A stretch of 15,538 nucleotides of DNA from JAGNZR01 sp051648485 (lineage in GTDB: Bacteria; Fusobacteriota; Fusobacteriia; Fusobacteriales; Fusobacteriaceae). This document shows positions 1-6,937 of this stretch, in pieces (positions within the stretch are counted from its first letter, which is position 1; every line of letters starts with the position of its first letter). Location of the stretch: the NCBI GenBank assembly GCA_051648485.1, contig JBOFFH010000138.1:1-15538 (forward strand), in the 5' to 3' direction. The notes under the pieces are model-generated. The model was given only the letters and a program-made list of their open reading frames with translations, was not told where the DNA came from and did no database searches. The position numbers were made by a program, and so were the translations under genes.

Positions 1-1232
1 GAAGCTCCACCATCTACTTTTAAAGAGCTGAGTTTAATTCCTGAATCTTCCTCCATAGCCGAGAGAACATCTTTTGTTTGATATGCTATGGATTCCAAAG
101 TGGCTCTTATTACATGATTTCTATTTGAACCTCTAGTAAGTCCAACTATTGTTCCTCTCGCATACATATCCCAATGAGGTGTTCCTAGTCCCACAAAAGC
201 TGGAACAAAGTAGACTCCACCGTTATCTTTTACAAGAGAGGCAAAGTATTCAGTTTCTTTAGAATCGTTTACCATTCTCATCTCATCTCTTAGCCACTGA
301 ACTGCAGCTCCTGCTACAAAAATACTTCCTTCTAAAGCATATTCAACTTTTCCATCTATTCCAATAGCAATTGTGGTAAGAAGTCCACTTTTGCTGTAAA
401 TCATTTTTTCACCGGTATTCATAAGCATAAAACATCCTGTACCATAGGTGTTTTTAGCTTCCCCCTCTAAAAAACAAGCTTGTCCAAAAAGAGCTGACTG
501 CTGGTCTCCTGCTACTCCAGCTATAGGAACTCTGTGTCCACCTTTTCCACCTAAATTAGCATATCCAAAAGTTCCACTCGAATTTTTTACTTCTGGTAGC
601 ATAGATTTCGGAATGTTTAATTCCTCTAACATTTTTTCATCCCATTTCAGATCTTTTATATTGTAAATCATTGTTCTTGAAGCATTTGTATAGTCTGTAG
701 CATGAACCTTTCCATTTGTAAGTTTCCAAATCAGCCAAGTATCCACTGTTCCAAATAACAAGTCTCCAGCCTCAGCTTTTTCACGAGCTCCTTCCACATT
801 ATCCAATATCCATTTAATTTTTGTTCCAGAAAAATATGCATCTATAACAAGACCTGTGTTTTGTCTTACGTAATCTTCTAAATTTTTAGCTTTTAGTTTA
901 TCACAAATGTGAGCTGTTCTTCTGCACTGCCAAACGATAGCATTGTAAACTGGTTTTCCAGTATTTTTATCCCAAACTATAGTTGTCTCTCTTTGATTCG
1001 TAATTCCTATACCTATGATATCATGATTAGATATTCCACTTTGTGCAATAACTTCAGCTAAAACTCCACTTTGACTTGCCCAAATTTCCATAGGATCATG
1101 TTCTACCCATCCCTCTTTGGGATAAATTTGAGTAAATTCTTTTTGTGATGACCCTACTATATTTTGATTTTCATCAAAAACAATTGCTCTTGAACTTGTA
1201 GTTCCTTGATCTAATGCCACTATATATTTCAT
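1..1232 (-). CDS. glpK: Glycerol kinase, 3' part missing at window edge
   Basis: Phosphorylates glycerol to glycerol-3-phosphate in the cytoplasm, trapping glycerol that enters through GlpF. Reading the minus strand from ATG at 1232 gives an uninterrupted frame of about 410 codons, against roughly 500 for the family, so about 90 C-terminal residues lie outside the window. The N-terminus carries the FGGY-kinase phosphate-binding motif LDQGTTSSRAIVFD (residues 7-20). Further on are TNQRETT, the glycerol-binding stretch with WQCRRTA, AGDQQSALFGQ, and the ATP-site-flanking GTPHWDMYARG. The ribosome binding site AGGAGG at 1237-1242 fixes the start. It follows glpF by 34 bases on the same strand and is almost certainly cotranscribed with it. 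Identification is secure. Confidence 0.97.
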   Translation of the reverse strand, partial: MKYIVALDQGTTSSRAIVFDENQNIVGSSQKEFTQIYPKEGWVEHDPMEIWASQSGVLAEVIAQSGISNHDIIGIGITNQRETTIVWDKNTGKPVYNAIVWQCRRTAHICDKLKAKNLEDYVRQNTGLVIDAYFSGTKIKWILDNVEGAREKAEAGDLLFGTVDTWLIWKLTNGKVHATDYTNASRTMIYNIKDLKWDEKMLEELNIPKSMLPEVKNSSGTFGYANLGGKGGHRVPIAGVAGDQQSALFGQACFLEGEAKNTYGTGCFMLMNTGEKMIYSKSGLLTTIAIGIDGKVEYALEGSIFVAGAAVQWLRDEMRMVNDSKETEYFASLVKDNGGVYFVPAFVGLGTPHWDMYARGTIVGLTRGSNRNHVIRATLESIAYQTKDVLSAMEEDSGIKLSSLKVDGGA

Positions 1233-1266
1233 AAAGCCTCCTAAAATTTATATTCTACAAATAAAG

Positions 1267-2025
1267 TTAAATATATAAAGCTACATATAAAAGAGCTCCT
1301 ATAATTCCTCCTGTAATAGGTCCTAAAATCGGAACAAGAGCATATCCCCAATCAGAGTCTCCTTTGTTTTTAATAGGAAGAATCGAATGTAAAATTCTAG
1401 GTCCTAAATCTCTTGCAGGATTTATTGCATAACCTGTAGGTCCTCCTAAACTAAGTCCTAAACTCCAAATAAAGAATCCTGCTAAAAGTGGCCCAAGTAT
1501 TCCTATCATTCCTGTCATAGAATTTTCTCCTGTGGTTGATAAAATAGTCATTCCTTGATTATTTGAATTTCCAATAGCTAAAAGTCCAAATACTAACAAA
1601 GTAGTTCCAATAACTTCAGTTACAAAGTTCCACTTTAGATTTCTAATCGCTGGTATCGTACTAAAAGTAGCTAAAATTGCTACCTTATCTGTAGTTTCAT
1701 CATAATGATTTTTATAAGATAAATAAACTAAAAGAGAACCTATCATAGCACCTAAAATTTGAGCAGTTACATAACCTGGAACCAATGCCCAATCAAAAAG
1801 CCCTGCTACAGCAAATCCAATTGTAAGAGCTGGGTTTAGATGCGCACCACTTATCCAACCCACAGAGTAGGCTCCTACCATAACAGCAAATCCCCAACCA
1901 GCTGTAATCACTATCCAACCAGAACCATTTCCTTTGGACTTGCTAAGTACTACATTTGCAACTACTCCATTTCCTAAAAGAATCAAAATTAGAGTACCTA
2001 TAAATTCAGCTAAATAAATATTCAT
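1267..2025 (-). CDS. glpF: Glycerol facilitator (aquaglyceroporin GlpF)
   Basis: A 252-residue inner-membrane channel for passive glycerol uptake, of the MIP/aquaporin family. Both half-helix NPA motifs are present: NPA at residues 64-66 inside GAHLNPALTIG, and NPA at 202-204 followed by Arg-Asp (INPARDLGPR). The Asp after NPAR is typical of glycerol-transporting members rather than pure water channels. The hydrophobic profile fits six membrane segments and two re-entrant loops. The start is ATG at 2023-2025, preceded by AAGGGGTGG as ribosome binding site. It lies between glpP and glpK. The 109-base glpP-glpF gap contains a strong hairpin that is probably the control point for this gene and glpK. 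Confidence 0.97.
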   Translation of the reverse strand: MNIYLAEFIGTLILILLGNGVVANVVLSKSKGNGSGWIVITAGWGFAVMVGAYSVGWISGAHLNPALTIGFAVAGLFDWALVPGYVTAQILGAMIGSLLVYLSYKNHYDETTDKVAILATFSTIPAIRNLKWNFVTEVIGTTLLVFGLLAIGNSNNQGMTILSTTGENSMTGMIGILGPLLAGFFIWSLGLSLGGPTGYAINPARDLGPRILHSILPIKNKGDSDWGYALVPILGPITGGIIGALLYVALYI

Positions 2026-2050
2026 GAACCACCCCTTAAAAATTTAAATA

Positions 2051-2126
2051 CAAGATAAAAAAACTATTCATCACAAATTAACAGGTTCAGTAGAACCTAT
2101 TAGTCTGAATTGAATAGTTTTTCTTG
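2051..2126 (-). promoter_or_regulatory. Terminator/antiterminator hairpin ahead of glpFK, probable GlpP target
   Basis: AAAAACTATTCA at 2059-2070 is perfectly complementary to TGAATAGTTTTT at 2111-2122. Their 40-base loop holds a second perfect hairpin, AGGTTC at 2083-2088 with GAACCT at 2093-2098. Read on the minus strand, the outer stem closes into a run of seven T followed by ATC, as in an intrinsic terminator. It sits between glpP and glpF, and GlpP proteins are known to prevent termination in glp leader RNAs when glycerol-3-phosphate is bound. The target assignment is inference from position and structure. Confidence 0.7.
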
Positions 2127-2134
2127 TTCTCTTA

Positions 2135-2704
2135 CTATTTTTTTCTGATATTTATTTTTGTAGTAGAAACTGCTATCGCTCCTGAATTCAAAGCTATTTC
2201 AATATCTTCCATGTCTGATATAAGTCCACCAGCTATAAGAGGTGTATGTATTTCAGAAGAAAGCTTTTTTATTATTTTTGGCATAACTCCAGGTAGTATT
2301 TCTACAGCATCAAAATCACATTCTCTGAGAATTTTTTTCGTATTTTCCAAAGAAAGAGAATCTATAAGAAAACATCTTTGAACTACCATCATTCCAATGC
2401 TTTTAGCATATTTTGCAATGTTTACCTTGGTAGTTATAATCCCTTTAGCAAAACTATTTTCTTTTATAAAATCCACTGCTACAGAATCTTTTCCTGAAAT
2501 TCCAGAAATCATATCTATATGCACAAATGTTATTTTTCCAGCTGAACTTATTTTTCTTGTAATTTCTTCTAAATTACATATATCTCCACAAAGAAGAAAA
2601 ATAATTTTAGATGGCTCTAAAAGAATTTTATCTAAATCTTTCAAATCTTTTAATGCACTTATAATTTTGTTGTCACCTAATAACTCTTCAAATTTTTTCA
2701 CCAT
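2135..2704 (-). CDS. glpP: Glycerol-3-phosphate-responsive antiterminator GlpP
   Basis: RNA-binding regulator that, in its known relatives, binds glycerol-3-phosphate and lets polymerase read through a terminator ahead of glycerol genes. Family motifs are all visible: IIFLLCGDI near the N-terminus, FVHIDMISG, VQRCFLIDS, EILPGVMPKII and PLIAGGLI, in the TIM-barrel order expected. The product of about 189 residues matches the family length. The frame opens with TTG at 2713, but no ribosome site precedes it. GGAG lies just before ATG at 2704, with GTG at 2701 as an alternative, so ATG 2704 is chosen. It is the first gene of the glp unit, with a good promoter upstream and its probable RNA target immediately downstream, an autoregulatory layout. 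Confidence 0.95.
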   Translation of the reverse strand: MVKKFEELLGDNKIISALKDLKDLDKILLEPSKIIFLLCGDICNLEEITRKISSAGKITFVHIDMISGISGKDSVAVDFIKENSFAKGIITTKVNIAKYAKSIGMMVVQRCFLIDSLSLENTKKILRECDFDAVEILPGVMPKIIKKLSSEIHTPLIAGGLISDMEDIEIALNSGAIAVSTTKINIRKK

Positions 2705-2720
2705 TTTCTCCAATTTAATA

Positions 2721-2734
2721 TTGTAACATTACAA
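2721..2734 (-). promoter_or_regulatory. Small palindrome in the glpP leader, candidate operator
   Basis: TTGTAA-CA-TTACAA is a perfect 6-bp inverted repeat with a 2-base spacer. It lies about 7-20 bases downstream of the predicted glpP transcription start. The loop is too short for an RNA hairpin, so a DNA-binding repressor site is more plausible. No regulator can be named from sequence alone. Confidence 0.3.
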
Positions 2735-2747
2735 ACTATTTAATAGG

Positions 2748-2775
2748 ATTATAGCACGTTTTTTGCAGTTGTCAA
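2748..2775 (-). promoter_or_regulatory. Promoter of the glpP-glpF-glpK unit
   Basis: On the minus strand a perfect -35 box TTGACA (2770-2775) and a perfect -10 box TATAAT (2748-2753) are separated by 16 bases. Start of transcription is expected near 2741, about 37 bases before the glpP ATG. This is the best-matching sigma-70-type promoter in the window. Confidence 0.85.
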
Positions 2776-2865
2776 TACAAAAAGTACGAACACTAAAAAA
2801 AAATTGAAAAAAATATAAAAATATGAGATTATATATTTAAAGCTATAACATTAGGAGGGAAAATA

Positions 2866-4113
2866 TTGACAAACCATTATAGAAATAATAGAATAATTTT
2901 TTTTCCAGGATTTATGATATCCGTTATCGGATCTGCTATATTTTCGTTTGTGACAGGTTTCTATCTTTTAGAAATCACTGAAAAAGTTTCTTCTTATGCT
3001 ATGAATCTTTTTCTTTTTACAATTCCATTAATAATTTTTGGACCATTAATTGGAGGCTTTGCAGATAAATACTCAAAAAAAAAATTAATTATAATTGGAG
3101 ATTTACTAAATACCATTCTTATGCTAGAAATCTTTTTTCTTTGGGATAAATTTGATAAAACAACTCTTATTTATGTTGGAACTTTTTTTTCAAGTTTATT
3201 TTCTAATTTAGTTTCTATCTCTTTCTCTTCAGGAGTTCCTAGATTTTTTGGAAAAGATTGGATAGTCCAAGCTAACTCTCTTTCTCAAATAATAAATTCC
3301 ATCTCCAGAATTTTAGGTCCTTTTTTAGGAGGAATTATTTATGGATATGGAAATATTAAACTTTTTATTCTTGTAAATGGAATTTCTTTTTTTATATCAG
3401 CTAGCATAGAATTATTCTTAAAAATAGATACTAATAAAGAATTTTTAACACACAAAACAATTGGAATAAAAGAAGGAATAAGATATATCTTAGAAAATTT
3501 TGAACTTAAAGAATTTTTGATAAAATTTTGCCTTATAAATTTTGCGGCTATAGTAGCAATAATAATTCCTGTTCCTTACATAGTAAGTAAAATTTTTCAA
3601 TTAAACAGTAAAGCTTTGGGGTTAATTCAAGGAACACTTCCTGTAGGAGCTATTTTAGGGGCTATTTTAGTTAATAAAAAAAGATTTTTTTTAAACAAAA
3701 AAGTTTTTATAGGAATTTTCTCATTGTTTTTCACAACTTGCTTTATTTTATTCTTACCCTGTCTTACCCATATAAATATCTCTACTGGTAAATCTTTTTT
3801 AATTTTATCTATGTTTATTTCAGGATTAGCTTTTGGAATTTTAGATGTAACAGCTTTAACTTATTTTCAAAAAAATGTTCCAGAAAAAATAAGAGGAAAA
3901 ATTATGGGACTAGTAACGGGAATAGTGAAACTTATAATGCCATTAGCTTTTTTTATTTCAGGAAAGCTGACAGATCTCTACTCTCCTTTTGCAAGTATTT
4001 TCCTAGGTGGTGGAATAATTTTCATTACTCTTATTAGCTCAATTTTTAAAATAAATGAAGGAATCCATAAATCCAGTAAAAAAAATTCATCAGAAAATTT
4101 TGAAAACAACTGA
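2866..4113 (+). CDS. MFS exporter, macrolide-efflux/EntS-like type
   Basis: A 415-residue polytopic membrane protein with about 12 predicted helices, of the major facilitator superfamily. The loop between helices 2 and 3 carries GGFADKYSKKK, a motif-A variant. SISRILGPFLGG near residue 150 is like the motif C seen in drug-proton antiporters. The general look (N-terminal FPGFMISVIGSAIF, mid-protein EGIRYILEN) resembles the MFS_3 group that includes macrolide exporters and the enterobactin exporter EntS. The true substrate cannot be told. The start is TTG at 2866, supported by AGGAGG at 2853-2858. It is transcribed away from glpP. A weak promoter (TTGAAA at 2804-2809, GATTAT at 2827-2832) is possible. 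It ends just before a hairpin terminator. Confidence 0.88.
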   Translation: MTNHYRNNRIIFFPGFMISVIGSAIFSFVTGFYLLEITEKVSSYAMNLFLFTIPLIIFGPLIGGFADKYSKKKLIIIGDLLNTILMLEIFFLWDKFDKTTLIYVGTFFSSLFSNLVSISFSSGVPRFFGKDWIVQANSLSQIINSISRILGPFLGGIIYGYGNIKLFILVNGISFFISASIELFLKIDTNKEFLTHKTIGIKEGIRYILENFELKEFLIKFCLINFAAIVAIIIPVPYIVSKIFQLNSKALGLIQGTLPVGAILGAILVNKKRFFLNKKVFIGIFSLFFTTCFILFLPCLTHINISTGKSFLILSMFISGLAFGILDVTALTYFQKNVPEKIRGKIMGLVTGIVKLIMPLAFFISGKLTDLYSPFASIFLGGGIIFITLISSIFKINEGIHKSSKKNSSENFENN

Positions 4114-4114
4114 T

Positions 4115-4147
4115 AAAAAAGGGGCTAAATCTAATAGCCCTTTTTTT
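4115..4147. terminator. Bidirectional rho-independent terminator
   Basis: GGGCTA (4122-4127) pairs with TAGCCC (4135-4140), flanked by A6 on the left and T7 on the right, so each strand ends in a U-tract. It serves both the MFS gene and the convergent PhnA-like gene, whose stop codon overlaps its right edge. Confidence 0.9.
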
Positions 4148-4547
4148 ACAACTCTATTTTGCTTGCCACTTCTTCAGTCTCTTCGTCTACATAAACATCT
4201 TCCAAAATCTTATCTGCCCACTCATATTTTTTACTGATATTTCTTAAAAGGTATAATGAAATTGCTTTTACCATAAATACCTCACTCCATATAGAACTAT
4301 TCAAAAATCTAAAATCATTTTCTTTAGATCTTTTTAAATTATCTATTTTAGCTTTACACTCATCACAAATAAAAATACATCTTTCTATTTCAGGTTCTTC
4401 AACAGTTGGCGGAACTTCAAAAACAGAAAGTTTTACTCCAGTAGCTTCACAAAGTTCACACTTTGATTTAGCCCTTCTTGTAAGATCTTTTCCAAAACTC
4501 GTAACTTTATCTACTCTTTCTTTATATATATTATATCCTTTTGACAT
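4146..4547 (-). CDS. PhnA-like zinc-ribbon protein
   Basis: A 133-residue soluble protein. Residues 28-64 form a small treble-clef/zinc-ribbon: CELC (Cys30, Cys33) and CDEC (Cys61, Cys64), with KLSVFEVPP between them. This pattern is the hallmark of the N-terminal domain of the PhnA family (COG2824), historically linked to phosphonate use but without an established biochemical role in most bacteria. The C-terminal half is helical and acidic and lacks the usual second PhnA domain, so this is a divergent or shortened member. The ribosome site AAAAGGA precedes the ATG. No phosphonate genes are nearby. Family assignment is fairly sure; function is not. Confidence 0.75.
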   Translation of the reverse strand: MSKGYNIYKERVDKVTSFGKDLTRRAKSKCELCEATGVKLSVFEVPPTVEEPEIERCIFICDECKAKIDNLKRSKENDFRFLNSSIWSEVFMVKAISLYLLRNISKKYEWADKILEDVYVDEETEEVASKIEL

Positions 4548-4583
4548 TTTTTCATCCTTTTTAATTTTATTTTTTTCAATTTA

Positions 4584-4612
4584 AAAATACCATAAAATAA
4601 TAATTTTTTCAA
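4584..4612 (-). promoter_or_regulatory. Probable promoter of the PhnA-like gene
   Basis: Minus-strand TTGAAA (4607-4612) and TATTTT (4584-4589) are 17 bases apart, about 37 bases before the ATG. Confidence 0.5.
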
Positions 4613-4614
4613 CT

Positions 4615-4642
4615 TTGAATTATATCATGAATTTACTATTAT
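4615..4642 (+). promoter_or_regulatory. Probable promoter of the lipoprotein/secreted-protein pair
   Basis: TTGAAT (4615-4620) and TATTAT (4637-4642) have a 16-base spacer. The -35 box abuts that of the divergent promoter. The leader to the lipoprotein ATG would be about 115 bases, in which nothing clearly folded was seen. Confidence 0.45.
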
Positions 4643-4763
4643 TTCCACTCTATTAGGTGAACATGAAAATTATAAAAAATAAAATCTACATTTGAATAAT
4701 ATAAAGGATAAACATAAAAGTATGGGTATTATATTGTGTAAACTTTTTTGCGGAGGTGAAAAT

Positions 4764-4994
4764 ATGAAAACTAAAATAGCCATGTTAATTTTATTAGCTT
4801 TAACTCTGATAGGATGTTCAAACAGTACAGCATATGAAAGAAGAGGAGCTTTTGGTGGAGCTGCAGTTGGTGCCTTAGCTGGTCAACTTGTAGGAGGAAG
4901 TACAAAATCAACTCTTATAGGAGCAGGAATAGGAGCCATCGCTGGAGGAGCTATAGCTCGTAATAAACAAAGAAATCACTACAGAGGGTGGTAA
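4764..4994 (+). CDS. Small glycine-zipper lipoprotein
   Basis: A 76-residue envelope protein. A lipoprotein signal peptide ends at the lipobox LIGC (Cys18), so the mature chain would be lipid-anchored. Residues 28-64 are a glycine-zipper two-helix hairpin: GAFGGAAVGALAGQLVGG, then GAGIGAIAGGAIA. This arrangement is typical of SlyB/OsmB-like outer-membrane-associated lipoproteins. The tail is short and basic with an aromatic end. The frame extends upstream to TTG 4692, but the ATG at 4764 is chosen because GGAGGTG (4752-4758) precedes it and the signal peptide starts there. It is followed after 11 bases by another exported protein gene. The exact role, envelope integrity or stress being usual for the class, is unproven. 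Confidence 0.85.
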   Translation: MKTKIAMLILLALTLIGCSNSTAYERRGAFGGAAVGALAGQLVGGSTKSTLIGAGIGAIAGGAIARNKQRNHYRGW

Positions 4995-5005
4995 AAGGAG
5001 AATTT

Positions 5006-5449
5006 ATGAAAAAACTATTAATGACGATTAGTTTTATTTTATTAACAGGAACAGCTTTAGCTAAAACTGATTCTATTTATAATTTTGATTCATTAGAAAA
5101 AAACATGATAAAAAGTGGTTACACTTTAGAATATGCAAAAAAAGATGTTGGATTTAATTTTAAAAAAGGAACATCGCATGCAGAAGTTGTTGGATATAAA
5201 GACTATGCTGCAACAACAGTTGCTTTGTCTGAAATGTTTAATTTAGTTTATAAAAATGGTTTAGAAATGATACCACAAGAATCAGATATTGCAAACGGTG
5301 TCTACGTTTTCTCTTATCCTAAAACTCCTGATAAAGTTTTAGTTATTGTAGCAGATTTTGATCATACTACAATCATGAATGCTTTTGGAACAGCTGAAGA
5401 ATTGAAAATGACTATCAAATATTTAGAAGATGCTCAGGTTAAAAAATAA
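5006..5449 (+). CDS. Exported protein of unknown function
   Basis: A 147-residue protein with a clear Sec signal peptide, MKKLLMTISFILLTGTALA, probably cut after Ala19. The mature domain is mixed alpha/beta with no cysteines and no motif I recognise. Its last third, VLVIVADFDHTTIMNAFGTAEE, looks like a strand followed by a helix. AAAGGAG (4994-5000) overlaps the stop of the preceding lipoprotein gene and fixes the ATG at 5006 rather than the earlier GTG-type start at 4988. Tight spacing to the lipoprotein and the shared downstream terminator indicate one two-gene transcript and probably a joint periplasmic or outer-membrane task. Confidence 0.85.
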   Translation: MKKLLMTISFILLTGTALAKTDSIYNFDSLEKNMIKSGYTLEYAKKDVGFNFKKGTSHAEVVGYKDYAATTVALSEMFNLVYKNGLEMIPQESDIANGVYVFSYPKTPDKVLVIVADFDHTTIMNAFGTAEELKMTIKYLEDAQVKK

Positions 5450-5454
5450 TTTTA

Positions 5455-5482
5455 GGGATAATATCAATTAAGATATTATCCC
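5455..5482. terminator. Perfect 11-bp hairpin terminator between convergent genes
   Basis: GGGATAATATC (5455-5465) and GATATTATCCC (5472-5482) are exact reverse complements with a 6-base loop AATTAA. A pyrimidine-rich tract follows on the plus strand. On the minus strand the tail is CTAAAATTATTTTTT, so it can also serve the symporter gene. Confidence 0.85.
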
Positions 5483-5518
5483 TCTTCTTTAATTCTTTAT
5501 AATTTTGATTATCTCTTG

Positions 5519-6790
5519 TTAAATTTCAGTTAGTTCTAAACTTTCTCTCTCTTCAAAAGCATCTAATTCTTCATTTTCTTGACGAGCAATTATAAGAGTA
5601 CAAATTGCATCTCCTGAAATGTTCACCACTGTTCTAACCATATCTAGAAGTCTATCTACTCCCATTACAAGCCCTATTCCTTCCAGTGGAAGTCCTAATT
5701 GGCCTAAAACCATCCCTAGCATGACAAGCCCTACTCCTGGCACTCCTGCTGTTCCTATAGAGGCCAAAGTTGCTGTTACAACAATTGTCACATAGTTTCC
5801 AAGAGTTAAATCTACTCCATAAACTTGAGCTATAAACACTGTGGCAACTCCTTGCATAATAGCTGTTCCGTCCATATTGATAGTTGCCCCTAAAGGTATT
5901 GTAAATGAAGATATTGATTTAGAAACTCCAAATTTTTCCTGCATAGTTTTAATATTTGAAGGTATTGAGGCATTACTACTAGAAGTTGAAAATGCCACTA
6001 TCATTGTAGATGAAAACTTTTTAAAGAACTGAATAGGATTATATTTTCCTAAAACTACCAACATTCCTTGATAAGTTATAAATAGATGCATAAATAGTAC
6101 CACAAGAACAGTCAAAAAGTATTTCATTAAAGGTAAAAATGCTGAATACCCTATTGTTGTAAAAGTTTTAGAAACTAAACCATATACTCCAAATGGAGCA
6201 ATCAACATAACAAGTTCAACTATTTTTAAAACGATATCATTTCCTTCTTCAAAAATTTTTCTCATTCCTTCAGCTTTCTTTCCTAAAATTGCCATAGCAA
6301 CTCCAAACATGATAGAGAAGAAAATTACTCCTAGCATATCTCCCTTTGCCATTGCTTCAATAGGATTTATTGGAATCATATTTAACAAAATTTCTACAAA
6401 AGGTTTTGTTGATCCAATAGTTACAGCTGCCACATCTTGAGTGGTTAAACTAAAACCAATTCCAGGATTAGTTAAATTTGCCATTCCCACTGCCATACTT
6501 ATTGCTATTGCTGTAGTTACCAGATAAAATCCAACTGTTTTCATTCCCACTCTTCCAAGTTTTTTAATATCTTCAATTCCTGCAGCTCCAACTGTAAGAG
6601 AAAAAAAAATAAGAGGAACTACAACCATTCTAATTGCTCTTATAAAGCCGGAACCTAAAACAGTAAAAGAAAAATCTAAAAGATATTTTTTTACAAATTC
6701 ATTATCTCTAAATGGATGAAGAACCAACCCTGTTAAAACTCCTAAAATAAGTGCCATAAAAATTTTGTTGGTTAAAGACATTTTTTTCAT
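5519..6790 (-). CDS. Dicarboxylate/amino acid:cation symporter, probably glutamate/aspartate
   Basis: A 423-residue inner-membrane secondary transporter of the DAACS family (GltP/GltT/GltPh type). The signature elements are the serine-rich HP1 tip STSSSNASIP (about 268-277), the TM7 motif NMDGTA (305-310), the HP2 loop TAGVPGVG, and the TM8 motif DRLLDMVRTVVNISGD. In TM8, Asp383 and Arg386 correspond to the GltPh residues that bind the substrate amino group and side-chain carboxylate. This points to acidic amino acids rather than plain C4-dicarboxylates. The start is ATG at 6790 with AGGAGG at 6797-6802. It is a single-gene unit with its own promoter and a shared downstream hairpin. Family is certain; substrate is inferred. 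Confidence 0.95.
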   Translation of the reverse strand: MKKMSLTNKIFMALILGVLTGLVLHPFRDNEFVKKYLLDFSFTVLGSGFIRAIRMVVVPLIFFSLTVGAAGIEDIKKLGRVGMKTVGFYLVTTAIAISMAVGMANLTNPGIGFSLTTQDVAAVTIGSTKPFVEILLNMIPINPIEAMAKGDMLGVIFFSIMFGVAMAILGKKAEGMRKIFEEGNDIVLKIVELVMLIAPFGVYGLVSKTFTTIGYSAFLPLMKYFLTVLVVLFMHLFITYQGMLVVLGKYNPIQFFKKFSSTMIVAFSTSSSNASIPSNIKTMQEKFGVSKSISSFTIPLGATINMDGTAIMQGVATVFIAQVYGVDLTLGNYVTIVVTATLASIGTAGVPGVGLVMLGMVLGQLGLPLEGIGLVMGVDRLLDMVRTVVNISGDAICTLIIARQENEELDAFEERESLELTEI

Positions 6791-6869
6791 TTTTTTCCTC
6801 CTAATTTCAATTCGTAATATTTATTAAAAAATTTTTAAACATTTATTTTAGTTATGTTTAATTACCTTT

Positions 6870-6897
6870 ATTATATACTATATAAATAAAAAATCAA
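6870..6897 (-). promoter_or_regulatory. Promoter of the symporter gene
   Basis: Minus-strand TTGATT (6892-6897) and a perfect TATAAT (6870-6875) are 16 bases apart, about 80 bases before the ATG. No riboswitch-like fold was seen in the AT-rich leader. Confidence 0.65.
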
Positions 6898-6937
6898 GAA
6901 GAAAAAACATATATATTTTATGAGTTTTGAATTTATT

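Noticed and set aside
448..666. 72-codon plus-strand ORF
   Set aside because: Lies antisense within glpK, which has clear motifs across this span.
2124..2726. Plus-strand ORFs opposite glpP
   Set aside because: Antisense shadows of a strongly identified gene, with no ribosome sites.
4662..4763. Ten-codon leader peptide and upstream in-frame extension of the lipoprotein
   Set aside because: The mini-ORF has only a weak ribosome site. The extension lacks one, and the signal peptide plus GGAGGTG place the start at 4764.
6900..6937. Terminator after cca
   Set aside because: Only a weak, interrupted AATAT-rich hairpin is possible; too poor to call.
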